Of a stretch of DNA of 64,000 bases, positions 1 through 11,880 are shown one piece after another (the first letter of the stretch is position 1; each line of letters opens with the position of its first letter). The stretch is from NCBI RefSeq assembly GCF_041146795.1, contig NC_135185.1, positions 7,923,529 through 7,987,528 on the forward strand, in the 5' to 3' direction. The notes under the pieces were generated by a model. That model did no database searches. It saw nothing but the letters and a program-made list of their open reading frames with translations, and was not told where the DNA came from. The position numbers were made by a program, and so were the translations under genes. This DNA is from Maylandia zebra (lineage: Eukaryota; Chordata; Actinopteri; Cichliformes; Cichlidae).

Positions 1-553
1 CAGAGTGCAAAGGGTTACACAAGACAATCTATTAGCAGTGCTCTCGCTATTAATTTCAACCCCAAGGATGTCGTCTACACACATGAAAAATTGTGTTTTT
101 CACAGCTATTTGCAGCAGTGCAAATACAACGTGAAGCAGTTTCACAACAGTACAGTTCATCTTTCAAAGACAAGTACAATTAAAATCTATTTAATAGAAA
201 CAAATGGCGCCATTGCATTGTGAAACAATGTGATTTGATTGGTATTTTTAAATGAATTTACAAAAAGCACTTTACAGAGTAAAAGTTATCAAGGAGTTAC
301 TGCTGTGGAATAAAAAATGTTATTTTCCTCACTTACCACAGAGCTCAAAACCATAGTCTAACACTGTCCCTTATGCCTTACCTTATCTGCTGTTACCTCT
401 TTTCTGCAGTGTAAATACAATAAATGCTGGCTACACATCTGAAAAAGAAGCAAATAAACAAAAAAGAACATTAAATGAACCTATAGCTGTTGTCAGAACT
501 TTACATTCACTCGTTATGACCGTGAATGTCATGTTAATTATGAAAGTTTTATT
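1..553. other. non-coding, nothing recognised
   Basis: AT-rich sequence with only short open frames and no domain, repeat end or RNA signature that I recognise. Confidence 0.5.
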
Positions 554-660
554 AGGGATGTTCCTGGCGACTAATTCCTTAGTCAAATAAACAAGGAACA
601 ACAATTAGACAAACTGACTAGTCTTACAGTCAGATTTAAGTTAAATTTCAGAACCATCAG
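554..660. mobile_element. possible hAT end fragment
   Basis: The start, TAGGGATGTTCCTGG, followed by short inverted motifs (CTAATTCCTTAGTC), resembles the TAGGG-type ends of fish hAT elements such as those at 17710 and 27739. No matching second end or duplicated target was found, so this is at most a truncated remnant. Confidence 0.3.
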
Positions 661-930
661 TTCTTTGCCAGTCCGTCATCTACCTATGGTGGTAACCAGG
701 CCCTACACTCTGTTTGTGCCTCGCAATCAGTTGTTGTACTTACCATGTTTCCCTGTGTCCGTATTTTCTTCATCGTGCCTTCACTACCATCCTGCAGTCT
801 ACAACCTACGCACTGGTCTCCTGACAATAATCTCAAGCAGCTCCACTGTTCCACTTCTGGAAACTGGATATTCACCGTTTTCACCTGCCCGTCCTCCTGC
901 CTGCCGTCTTCTCTGGAACATCAGTAACTC
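661..930. other. non-coding, pyrimidine-rich
   Basis: Pyrimidine-rich segment with overlapping short open frames on both strands but no recognisable domain. It could belong to a repeat, but I cannot assign it. Confidence 0.4.
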
Positions 931-1505
931 AAGGCAAGGCAAGGCAAGTTTATTTGTATAGCACAATTCAACAACAAGGTGATTCAAAGTGCTTTACAGA
1001 GACATTAGAAACAAGAACAAATAAAAAGCATGATTTAAAATTGATTAAAACAAGCAAATAAACTAACTAACTAATTAACAAACAAACAAACAAACAACAG
1101 TATATAAAATCAAAACAGATAAAATCAGAACAGTAGATAAAATCAGTAGTTAAATGTAAGTTTTGAAATTTAAGCTTAAAGTGTGGATTTGGTGCTTTAT
1201 TCAAATGCAGCTGAGAACAGGTGAGTCTTCAACCTGGATTTAAATAAACTGAGTGTTTCAGCTGATCTGAGGCTTTCTGGGAGTTTGTTCCAGATATAAG
1301 GAGCATAAAAGCTGAATGCAGCTTCTCCGTGTCTGGTTCTGACTCTGGGAACTGATAAAAGACCGGATCCAGATGACCTGAGGGATCTGGATGGTTCATA
1401 CTGGGTCAGGAGGTCATTGATGTATTTTGGTCCTAAACCCTTCAGAGTTTTATAGGCCAGCATCAGAACTTTAAAGTCTATCCTCTGACGGTTGGAAACC
1501 CACTC
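931..1505 (-). mobile_element. 5'-truncated LINE, 3' end of reverse transcriptase ORF plus tail
   Basis: The minus strand encodes a typical C-terminal tail of a CR1/L2-type LINE polyprotein: RQRIDFKVLMLAYKTLKGLG, then a PRVRTRHGEAAFSFYAPYIW block and the ending LFKSRLKTHLFSAAF. Coding sequence stops at about 1197. The 3' untranslated part runs to about 931, where the element ends in short CCTTG-type tandem repeats (seen on the plus strand as AAGGC units). The rest of the element is missing, which is normal 5' truncation during target-primed reverse transcription. The open frame continues past 1500 into antisense of the next LINE, so its first ~35 codons are not real protein. Confidence 0.8.
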
Positions 1506-3368
1506 ACCTGTTGAACGCTCACTCAGCATCCCCCCCACCAAACTTGAATGACTTCCACCTGCAGGTAAGCCCTTCAACCCAACCTTCCTCTCAGTGTTCT
1601 GGTGCTCACTCCTCATTCGTCTTTAACCTCCTCAGACACAGGATGTGCGGAAGTGCTTCAGGAAGGTGAACGGACGCAAAGCTACTGGTCCGGACGGGTG
1701 TCCTCAAGTCAGCTGGCTGGAGTGTTTACACACATCTTCAGTCTTTCACTCTCTCTGTCTGTAGTCCCAGCCTGCTTCAAAATGGCCACTGTCGTTTCTG
1801 TACCCAAATCCTCCACCATCTCCTTATTGAACGACTGGCGACCTGTAGCCCTGACCCCCATCGTAAGCAAATGCTTCGAGAAGCTGGTCAGGGACATCTG
1901 CTCTTCACTACCCAACTCACTGGACTCAATTCGCATACCGCCACAACAGGTCCACTGATGATGCCATAGCCCTGACACTACATACTGCCCTCTCACACCT
2001 GGAGAAGACAGACACATGTGTGAGGATGCTGTTTGTAGATCACAGCTCAGCATTCAATACCATCGTTCCCTCGAAGCTGGACAGGAAACTGCAGGATCTA
2101 GGACTGAGCAGCTCCCTCTGCAGCTGGATCCTTAGCTTCCTGTCTGACAGACGCCAGGTGGTCAGACTGGGCAGCATCACCTCATCCCCCATCACACTGA
2201 ACACTGGTGCTCCACAGGATTGTGTACTGAGCCCTCTCCTGTACTCACTCTACACCTACGACTGCACGGCCACTAGCAACTCCAAGATCATTGTGAAGTT
2301 CGCGGACGACACTACAGTGGTGGGTCTTATCATCAAAGGTGATGAGACAGCTTACAGGGAGGAGGTCAGCGCCCTGACCCACTGGTGTCAAGACAACCAT
2401 CTTACCCTCACCGTCGCAAAGACAAAGGAGTTGATAGTGGACTTCTGGAGGTGCAGAGAAGTACACACCCCCATCACCATCAACGGCGCTGCTGTGGAGA
2501 GAGTGAGCAGCTTCCGGTTCCTTGGCGTACATCTGGCTGAGGATCTTACGTGGTCAGTACACATAAACAAAACAGTGAAGAAGGCGCAGCAGCGCCTCTT
2601 CTTTCTCAGGAGACTGAAAAGATTCGGCATGAGCCCCCGCATCCTCAGGACCTTCTATCGCTGTGCCATTGAGAGCATCCTCACTGGATGCATCACCACC
2701 TGGTATGGCAACAGCACCGCTTACAACCGCAAAGCTCTCCAGTGAGTAGTGCGGTGTTCTGAACGGGTAATTGGAGGTGAGCTTCCGTCCCTCCAAGACA
2801 TCTACAGGAAGCGGTGCCGTAGGAAAGCGGGGAGGATCATCAAGGACTCCAGTCACCCCAGCCATAAACTGTTCAGACTGCTTCCATCAGGAAGGAGGTT
2901 CTGCAGCATCCGGTCCCGAACCAGCAGACTGAGAGACAGCTTCTTCCACCAGGCCATCAGACTGCTGAGCACTTCATAGACACCTCACCTTCTCTTACCG
3001 GAACTTCAACATTATGCACTCCATACTGTATATAAATGCCACTTGTTTTGCACATGTCCAACTACCAACCTCTGTATATTTTATTTTATTATTTATTCTA
3101 TTTAATTTTTAAAATACATACACACACACGCGTAGATATCCATATTTAGTATACACATTCAGTAATGCGCATATACTCTTATATTGTACATGTATTTATT
3201 CATATAACTCTCAGATTTACCCATTCTTATATTTTGCTTGTTCTTATGTTATTGTATTTTTGCACACCCCTGTTGCTTGTGAAGCTCGCACACAAGAATT
3301 TCCCTCGCATGTACTGTACCAGTGTACCTGCACATGTGATGTGACAATAAAAGTGATTTGATTTGATT
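1506..3368 (+). mobile_element. 5'-truncated CR1/L2/Rex1-type LINE
   Basis: A plus-strand non-LTR retrotransposon fragment starting just before the reverse transcriptase domain (GRKATGPDG at about 1670). It ends in a 3' untranslated region with AATAAAA and a (TGATT)n tail at 3345-3368. It abuts the opposite-strand LINE fragment at about 1505. The exact family name (CR1, L2 or Rex1 group) cannot be fixed without alignment. The 5' boundary is accurate only to some tens of bases. Confidence 0.82.
1632..2979 (+). pseudogene. LINE reverse transcriptase, broken
   Basis: Reverse transcriptase fingers and palm are readable: [20 protein letters not shown], then [16 protein letters not shown], the FADD catalytic motif at about 2298-2309, and a [20 protein letters not shown] thumb region. 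There is a frameshift near 1925-1935, between the frame ending in IRIPPQQ and the frame giving [11 protein letters not shown]. The usual GAPQGC motif reads GAPQDC. An in-frame TGA at 2743-2745 follows KALQ, after which homology continues (VVRCSERVIGG to RDSFFHQAIRLL). It is therefore not functional. Confidence 0.82.
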
Positions 3369-3439
3369 TAACCACCTCTCCCTCTGTTGCAGTGCGTCAC
3401 GCCAAGTGATTCCCTGCTCAGGGCTCCCTTGTTATTTTC

Positions 3440-4330
3440 CTCCAGTGTTTACAGTAACATCTGTAAATCTAATCACTGTCTTGTTTTGGTGTCTTTGGGT
3501 CCACCTTCATGTACCACTCTCTGGGCTTTCTGACAAAAAGTGAATCATGCTGCTTAGCTTTGAGCCACCTCGCATTGTGAACAATGCATTGCTTTGCATT
3601 GTCGTGTTGGAATTGCATCCAAGTTTCAATCATCCAGCTGTTGATTTGAGGTAAGGTTGAAGAATCCTTCTTCATGTATCCTTCCCCTTCTGCTATAATG
3701 TAATGTATTGCACTGTTACCAGCAGCAAAACAGCCCTAGAGCATGATGCTACCACCACCATACTTGATAGTAGGTACAGCGTTTGAGTCTCACCTTACAC
3801 CTCCAAACATACCATAGCTTAACCTTTGTCTCCTCTGACAAAATTTAAAAACTAAAGGCATTTGGTGCATGTTGGTAGCTGTAAATCTGAGTCGAGCTTG
3901 AAGGTGTAAAGTTTCAAACTTCTTGGACAGCACCCTCTTTGTTTATGCTAATGTACTACCCAATTTACTCTCATCTGAGGACAGTTGGGATCTTCTTTTA
4001 AACCAGATCCAAACAAATAAACTGAACTGATGATCTTAGAAACTGCATTTGTTTAGAAATGGCCACAAGAAACCTTTTCAACTTGTGCAAATCTACATTT
4101 CTCCTTTGTAGATCTTCATGGAGTTCATTGGTCTTTCCCATCGTTCCGCGTATTGGTCAATCCAATGTTTGAACTTCTGACCACAACTGTAAGTCACACA
4201 TCGGATGATGATGCTTATTCATGTTGGAAATGTTTAAAGGTACCCACTGTGGGTTTTTTTTTTAAACAAAATAACAATGATCAGTGGAAATCAAAAGTAA
4301 ACCTACATTCAAAAATACCCCAAAAATCAA
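3440..4330 (-). mobile_element. decayed Tc1-like DNA transposon
   Basis: Read on the minus strand, about 3720-3790 gives KYGGGSIML-GCFAAG, the conserved Tc1 transposase block around the first aspartates. Positions 3675-3469 give QFQHDNAKQ followed by ARWLKAKQHD, the degenerate FQQDNDPKH...WL region with the second catalytic aspartate. Stops and frame changes interrupt it throughout. No clear terminal inverted repeats were found, so both limits are approximate. Confidence 0.7.
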
Positions 4331-7300
4331 GTATTTAGCATTTTGAGCAACAGTTAATATCACTATATCATCTGCCAGTGCTATTACTGGAATACAATGA
4401 TATACATAAAATGTACATTCATTATTATAAAGCTGAACTAAATAGTTTCAATGTAAACTAAGACAATCAATTAATATAATAAAAATTTAAGATAGGAGAT
4501 GATTAGACAAAGCTGAACCAAGTCCAGTCCAACAGGGGCCAGGTAGTGTTAACAGATAAAATAGATATGTATATAGGAGTCACATATTCAGTTCTTCGCA
4601 GCCATTGTCATTTATATTTCTAATAATTTTTTTGTTTGTTTGTTTTTCTGTGGAAATCACTTGCATGCTTAGATTAATAATGAAGGGATTTGAGTTTTGA
4701 GTCTACTGCAAAATTAAACACACTATTACTGGCAGATAAAAATGCACTTGCAGCAGTTGTGTTATTATGTTTAAAGACCTTTAATAAACACCTTAATATT
4801 AATATTTAATATTTCTCCTCTAAAATCCCAAATCCCTGCATCATAGACCTCTGCTGCTGTCCTAAAATGTTTGCAAAAAACCTGCAGTGCCCACATGTTA
4901 TATGATTTTTTTTCTGTTTGTTGTTTGTCTGTTTTGATACAATAACACAGTATAATTAACTGATTTTAAAGAAATATAACAATAACTTTCACTGGGTTAA
5001 AGTTTGAGTGCCAGCAGCTGGCTGGGAAGTTGATTATTAACAGCAATGCTGTGTGCAGGCTTTATCTTTTAAGTAAACATAAACTGGCTGCCTGTGGTGT
5101 ATTTTAGAAAAGGGGCATGGGTACACAAACTTTTTTCTTTTCTTTTTTTGCAGTGCGATGAGGTAATCACCCCCAAAACTGCAGTACACTCATACAAAAT
5201 TTTTGCTGGCATGAAAGTCAAGGACATAATTAAAGCATTACTCAAGATTCTGCAAAGAAGCGGCTTTGATGATCACTTGTGCTTTTTTGATGTTGTGCTT
5301 ATTTTATGATTAATGTAGTCTTGGAAATAAAACATTCCCCAAAATACATCTGTACTTTTGGCATTAAAGCCCTCATTTAAAAAACATTTGATTATTCATT
5401 ATGGGTTTTTTTGTCTTTCTAATAATGATCATTTGCCACAGACCATCACCCGCTCCCATGTCCTCGACTTCATAACATGCGCTCCTGAATTCTTGAAAGA
5501 AATGCATTCCATGCTCATTAGTTGATATCCTGAGGCACAGCTGTCTCTATTTTAGCCCGTGAAGCGTTTGTTGTTGACCTCCGGGTGCTTTAGCCACCCC
5601 TGTCTTTTTATTCACTTACCATTCTTCTCCTCCGTCTCACATGCTCACTTCATCCCTTGATGCCTGTCGATTGCCTGTGGCCACACAGTGGATCTTTTTG
5701 TAGCTCTAATAAATTTCTATTTATGGTGCTGTGTTTTGAATGTTTAAAGTTGTATCCTTATTGGGTAAAACGCTGGTAAGGGAAACAGAGTGAATTCATT
5801 AGGTTTGTTCTCTCAGGATTCCCAGATCTGCTTTTGCTCGCACGTAACTTAATCTTTTTTATACAAGGTAATTTGTGAAATAAAGACAGTCTCCTGGGTG
5901 TACAGAGCATTTTATTCAGGATGTGTTACTGTAGCTGTCATCACTGTTTTCCTCGGGTTTGGTCAGCTATTGTTTAATTTTCCCTGCTGCTCCTGTTGTT
6001 ATGACAGCAGAGTCTTTATTTTCAGCTGAGTCAGGTTACTCTCTGCCTCATTGAGTCATATCTGCTTAGTCACTATAGGGCCGGAGACCCTCAATTCATG
6101 TCTTATGATCAAAGAGGCTTGACCATCAGCAAAACAGCAACTTTGGTCAACTCCAGCAGGCTGACATAAGGTCGAGAGATCTCTTTAAACTTGTACTGAC
6201 ACCTCTGTGAGCGAGGATTGAGCGAGGATACAGTAGTGAAGCTAAATGCATAAAATCTGCTTCCTCGTCTTCTTTGTGGGAATATCAAAACTCTGCCACA
6301 GCTCTGGTTCTCTAAGGTTTTGCTTTGTCTGCTTTTCATTCTGTTAATTAACTTTAGTTTTAATACTATAGGGCAATTCAGTCAAATTTCAATTCAAGTG
6401 TGATGTGAGATCTCAGAGGTGAAATAAAATCTGCTTGCTCGACGGGTACAGCTAAACACATAATCTTGTGCTTTTTCTAACGGATTTTTGTTCATATTAA
6501 CACCTCACCTATATTAATGTAATGTAATAACCTCAAGGGATCTAACATAAATGATGCCTGAGCTAAAAAAGTGCATTGTGACCTTTAAGCTGTTGTAAAA
6601 AGGATCACTTTGAAATGAGATTCAGTGATGAGCGAGCTCTCATTTACTCTTACCGTTCTTTCTTTACCTTGAAATACCTTTAAACATTTCACTGCGCAGC
6701 AACTAACTAGCTAGAAACATTTACCTAACTATCCAGTCCGTTGCCATGTTTGAGTCACTTGACTCTATCACTTGACACGAAGGCTGGTGTACTTTCATTA
6801 CTCCGTGAAAGCTGATGTAAGTAGACCTCGGTGCTAACAACGTTTTTCAAAAGCTATTAGGAGTTAGGCATTCCAATTAAAAGAGATGAGATTGGAAGTA
6901 CTGGTTGTAGACATTTCCCTATATCAGAAATAAATTCATACAAACTGTGGTTATCGTTAAGTCTGCTCTTGTTGAGAAACATTGACTGCAGTCTGGAGAA
7001 ATTCAGGAATGCTGCACCACTCTCCCTGGATGACCTGACTTTCTCGAAAGAGCACAGTCTGCAGTCTTGAGAGTTTGACAGAACCCAAGAGTAACTGTAA
7101 GTGTAACACAAAGTAACAGCCTTAGAAATCTCTAAAACTTGCAGAAGTCTTCACATCTGCCTACAATAAACAAGTTGCAACCAAACAAGGAGAAATTCAG
7201 CTTAGGTGATGATATTTTTCCTACTTTCTAAAAGGCCACTTTCAGATGGTATGATATTGGCCTGTTTTTTGTTTTAAAGAGATAAGTATAAGTGGTTAGC

Positions 7301-7980
7301 ACTTAAGGGGATGTCAAGTAAGCGATAAAAGTCACTGGAATTGACATTATTAAAAGATGTCTCTACCATGACATGACAATTGTGTCTGACTTCCAGGATA
7401 TTCTGTCAACACACACTGAACTCTAATATAGAACAACAGGATGAATCTAATAATTTTAAAAAAAAGAATGCATTACAACATGGGAGTCACTATACTAAAT
7501 TGTGTATCCATACATACTGTAACTTTACTCAGCCAATACTCCGGGAATGCTTCCCTCCGCTTTCCTCTTCTCTTGCTCTCTGATACCTTCAGAGTAAGAA
7601 TTGTGTTATTTTTCTCTTTGTGCGTCTTGGATGTTTATGTACTTAACTCTATATGACTTTATTGACATCAAACCAAATTAAATGTGAGCAAATGCCAAGC
7701 TAACTAGCAAGAGCCCAGTGTGGTCAACTCCCCAGTAAGGAAAATCGTTATTGGTTGTCCTAAAAGTCACTAGAAGTCCCTAAATGACATCAATGCCTAA
7801 TTTGCATAATTGGTCATGCTAATGTAATTGTAAATGTAATTGTAACCTACGTTGTTGGAGAGAGAAATAACATCGTGGAAGAGACATAAAGTGAGTAAAA
7901 AACATGCATTTAGAGTTTATTTAGAACTACTAATTAAATTTATTTTAGCAATTATTGGTTTTTTTTATTTCACAATTCCA
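4331..7980. other. long non-coding stretch
   Basis: About 3.6 kb without a recognisable gene or transposon. Open frames are short and show no domain. A polypyrimidine tract plus AG at 5135-5153 precedes an open frame to 5309 (see rejected items). Confidence 0.5.
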
Positions 7981-8129
7981 ACCCTGCTCCTTTACCCGGG
8001 TTTGGACACTTTTAGCGTATAGAATTTCGAAAAAATATCGGTGCAAATTATAAGTCTGTATCATAATGTCTGGTGTTTTCGTGATTGTTGGTTTGTTTTT
8101 ATTTTGTTTTATTTTGCGAGTTGGTTATT

Positions 8130-8385
8130 AGACGCTGCTCCAGCCAGCCAGAGAATCCCCCGCCGTCCCGCCCTCTCCTCCCTGTGCCGCAAGCAGCAGG
8201 CGCACCTCGCAAACGGAGGGCGCCCTTACTCCCAGCAAATGGGCGGTAGAAAACCGATCGGTGCCTATGCCATTCCCAATATGAGTACGAGCAAATTTTT
8301 TTTTTGCCAATGCCCGTGATGCCGCCCCCCACCACGATGCCGCCCTGGGCAACCGCCCGTGTCGCCCGTATCAAAAACCGCTACT
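8130..8385 (-). repeat. GC-rich repeat-like block
   Basis: A sharply GC-rich block in AT-rich surroundings. On the minus strand it reads as tandem variants of GGGCGGCATCACGGGC, GGGCGGCATCGTGG and CGGGCGACACGGGCGG. Open frames on both strands reflect composition only. It resembles ends of some vertebrate DNA transposons, but no inverted partner or target duplication was found. Confidence 0.3.
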
Positions 8386-11300
8386 GTGTACATGTTTCTA
8401 CAGTAAAGTTGTGGTGGTGATATTCGTGAAGAAAAATGTATTTGTTGATTATGTGTTCATAACGTGTTTCTTCTTTAAGATTGAGTTTCATGACAGTTTG
8501 TGGGAATCAGCTAATTTCCAGCATTCTCAGCTGTGACCAGGGAGTTAGCATGATGTATTTTCAATAATGAACCAGTCCATTTCACAATGGACAAGGTGCG
8601 CACAACTGCACAGGCAAATATGCGAGGTCACAGCAACAGGCTAACATGTTGTTAGCTCGTTGTTAGCATAGAGCATTCTTAAATTACCCTCACCTAGCTG
8701 AACATGGACATTTTAAAGAAGCAAATGAAAAAAATTTTTTTTTTTAAAGTAGCTTTTTGTATACGGTGTGTATGTTATAGTTCTAAAGAAAATTTGTGGC
8801 AGGTCACACTTAAAAACAAAACTGGAAATGCCTTTACGTGACAATGCATCTCACCATGTTACAGAGTAACACAAAAGTCATCAAATGAGTGCTGCAAGAA
8901 ATGAATTTCTCATAGTCCTGTTTCCCTGGTCAGAAATTTTAAACCAGCAACTTTCAAGCAACAAGCCCATTGTTCTCACCTTCAGGTTACTTCTGCCCTC
9001 ATTTAATGACCCAGTGCTATTTGTAGCTCTGTTCATACCCACTGTCAGCCACAGTAAATGGGAATATATTGGCCTGGGGATGATGAGGGCATATAAAGGA
9101 GATAGCGAGATAGGAGACAGAGGATAAGGTGATGTGGGAAGGGCAGACCTGACTCAGCTGAACGGACCAACAGTGACACAGACTCCAGCGACTGGGTCAA
9201 GAATCTCCACCTCTACCCAAACAATGCAGTCGGAGCTTATTAATTCACAAAAGCGAACAAGGAAAGCGCCATATGACTCACAAATTATCATAATATGTAA
9301 ATTGATCTCAAGTAATTCTGGTAGGCCAAAGGAGTGCAGCATTTTAAACCAGCTTTACTTTAGTTACTAACATTAGCTCAGTACGGCATTCCCCCCAGCT
9401 CATGATAATAATAATGACAATAAATAATTCCTCCCCATTAGATTCAGAAACGTTCTTCCTCTGGCAATTCTAAAACAGGTAACAGACTCAGCTGTTAATC
9501 CGTTAAACGTTAGGAAGAGGTGCTTACATACATATTCATGCATATAAATGCACTGCTGCACCCTAACCTGACAGTGGAGCTTATTAAATTCAGTTCTTTA
9601 AAGCCGTCATGACATTCAGGAGTCTAAATTCTGTCCTAACCTTGTTAGCTTGCGTAAATAACAAGGATGTTAGGGAATCCTAACGCCGCGCTCCTCGTCA
9701 GAACAGGCAAAATGAAGATATTTTTGACATTTTCACATGTGACAGTAAATCAAACCCTAAAGGGGAGGGTGTAGCTGCACCCATGAAAATCAGCCAGCAA
9801 ATACAAATAATAAAAGCAATACTGGCTCCTCTCAGTAGAGTAGAAATGGTGCTGAAATGGTAATGCTCTGATAATATAATAATATTACAAAATGTTATCA
9901 ACAGCTGAAACACAACACAAATGAAGAACCAAGCACTCATCCAGAAACTGAACTTCACAGACTCTCCTCTCACTCCTGAAGATGAGGTCACTGAGTTTCA
10001 AGGAGCTGTATGAGTCACACATGCTTAAACTTAATGGAAGACATTAAAGAGAGACTGTGTGTCCCACTAGTTTGTTTTGTGTAAGCCATGTTATCAGGCA
10101 GCGCACACAAAGACCCTGATTCTGAACCTAATAAACCATAATAACATGCTTTGTAATGAGGAGGAACTTCCTGAGGGCACTTCATAAATTATGCAAATCT
10201 GCAGGCCAATAAAGCCCCAACGTTTAATTGAGATAGTGTGAGGTCAAGAGCAACTAGGGAAGTTTGCGCCCCCATTTCACTTTGATCCCCCAGATACCGC
10301 AGTTGAGCTTCTTCACTGGCTCTAAAGCAACTAATGATAAAGATATTGTGGTTAAATTTGATGAAATGTGCTGGGGTGAGTCCAAAGCAAAGCGCTTTAC
10401 ACAAATAAATCTTTACGTGCAAGGCTGGAGGAACTGCTCACAGCGAAGTAATTACATTCACCGAGACTTCTGCCGCATTCTTTTGCTCCACAAGGTCAAA
10501 AGGCTTTGCAAAGCCTACGGGGGATCTTCAGATTGCAATTGTACACTTCCAAATCTCCACATTCATCAGGGCACTGAAATCCAAACTGAGTCAATGAGTA
10601 TGTGAGTTGTCCTCCCCAACTAGAAAATACAAGCAGTGGTTTATTTCGACATACACTTTGCACAGCACTGTGGCTTTTAGGAACTCTTAGGTTGAGCCAA
10701 TGCTCAAAAGCATTTATGTAACTAGAAATAAGAGGAGAAAGAAAACCTTGAGGGCATACTAGTGAATTAGGAGGTTCAAATTAGAGGCCTTTAAATTAGA
10801 CTTACAATTTGCATACTGAGAACATTCGCAATCTAGTTATTTTGTGCTGGACTCACTGTTATCTCTGATCACATGACACGCTATTTCTTTTTTTTCTTCA
10901 TCAATGACTCAGAGTATTTATGTCAATATTTAGGTTAGGTTATTTGGTGGAGCACCATTTCTTTGCTACTCTTAGATCTGTTTGGATCAGCTGCATTTGC
11001 ACTATATTCTGCAGTAGCTTCCTGGTAGTTCAATTTCACCTGTGCTTATTCTACTACTGCTTTGGGGGCCGGCCTGCCTCCCTAAAGGTAAGTGGAAGCA
11101 GTTCAGAGTACTTTTACAACATAACTGCTCAGCAGCTTTGAAAGTAAGTGTGCCATAGTTCAGCTTCTTTCAGTGTGAAGTCAGTGGTTTACAACGCTAT
11201 GCTTTTAGTGAAACACTGTCCAACACAGTGTTGGTCTTTGTGTACCTTTTAGAGCAGGTTTTATAATAACATTAGATTAGTCTATATTCTTAGAGGTGCA

Positions 11301-11490
11301 GCTCTGAATGGGCAAAATCTTGTGGTTAGGACGGAGGGAAGGCTTTTTTCTATACATGGCACCACCTTTCCACTCTCTGGTAAATCTTCCTAAAGGTGTT
11401 TTGCAGTCAGATGGTGGTTTTAATTTAAATGTTTGTCTTTGTCTTCCAAGCTTTAGCTTGACCTCCACCTTTCCTGTTAATTACTATTGT
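8386..11490. other. non-coding; parts look like regulatory DNA
   Basis: No gene recognised. The segment 10080-10600 has high complexity and clustered developmental-type motifs: ATTATGCAAAT octamer-like at about 10188-10198, CTTTGATC at 10280 and TAATTACA at 10449. This would suit a conserved non-coding element, but conservation cannot be judged here. Confidence 0.4.
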
Positions 11491-11494
11491 TACA

Positions 11495-11650
11495 AGGTGG
11501 TATAGTGGTGTGGTAGTGGTGCCGCTTCATGGCAAAAACCAGTCCTGGGTTGAATATTCTTCTTTGCGGACTTTGCCTGTTCTTCCTATGCCTGCGTGGG
11601 TACTGCAGCATCCTCCCAAAGACATGCTAGTTAGGTTAACTGTTGCGGGG
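11495..11650 (+). repeat. tRNA-derived SINE-like repeat, forward copy
   Basis: The start resembles a tRNA-like head (GGTGGTATAGTGGT as A-box region; CCTGGGTTGAAT as degenerate B-box). It is followed by the widely dispersed fish segment TGCGTGGGTACTGCAGCATC...CCAAAGACATGCTAG. It is truncated where it meets an inverted copy of the same family. Confidence 0.6.
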
Positions 11651-11880
11651 GTAAAACAGAGAGACCCACAATCACTCACATTCACACCAGTGTCCAATTT
11701 AGACTCACCAGTTAATCCAACTCTACTAACTGCATGTGTTTGGACTATAAGAAGAAAAAAAAGTACGTGGAGAGAACCCATGCAGACACTGGGGGAATAT
11801 TCACACAGAAAGGCCCTTGAACCCAGGACCCTCTTGCTGTGAGGCAAAAGTGCAATCCACTGTGATGCAGTGGGTACTAA
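11651..11880 (-). repeat. tRNA-derived SINE-like repeat, inverted copy
   Basis: On the minus strand, 11880 to about 11660 reads GCCTCACAGCAAGAGGGTCC, TGGGTTCAAG (B-box-like), CTTTCTGTGTGAATATTC, GGGTTCTCTCCACGTAC and AGTCCAAACACATGCAG. This is the same order of blocks as the forward copy beside it. It accounts for the long open frames on both strands at 11510-11847, which are therefore not genes. Confidence 0.65.

Noticed and set aside
5154-5309. Possible terminal exon after TTTTTCTTTTCTTTTTTTGC/AG
   Set aside because: The acceptor looks good and the frame is open, but there is no recognisable domain, no partner exon and an internal GTAATC donor-like site. It is indistinguishable from chance.
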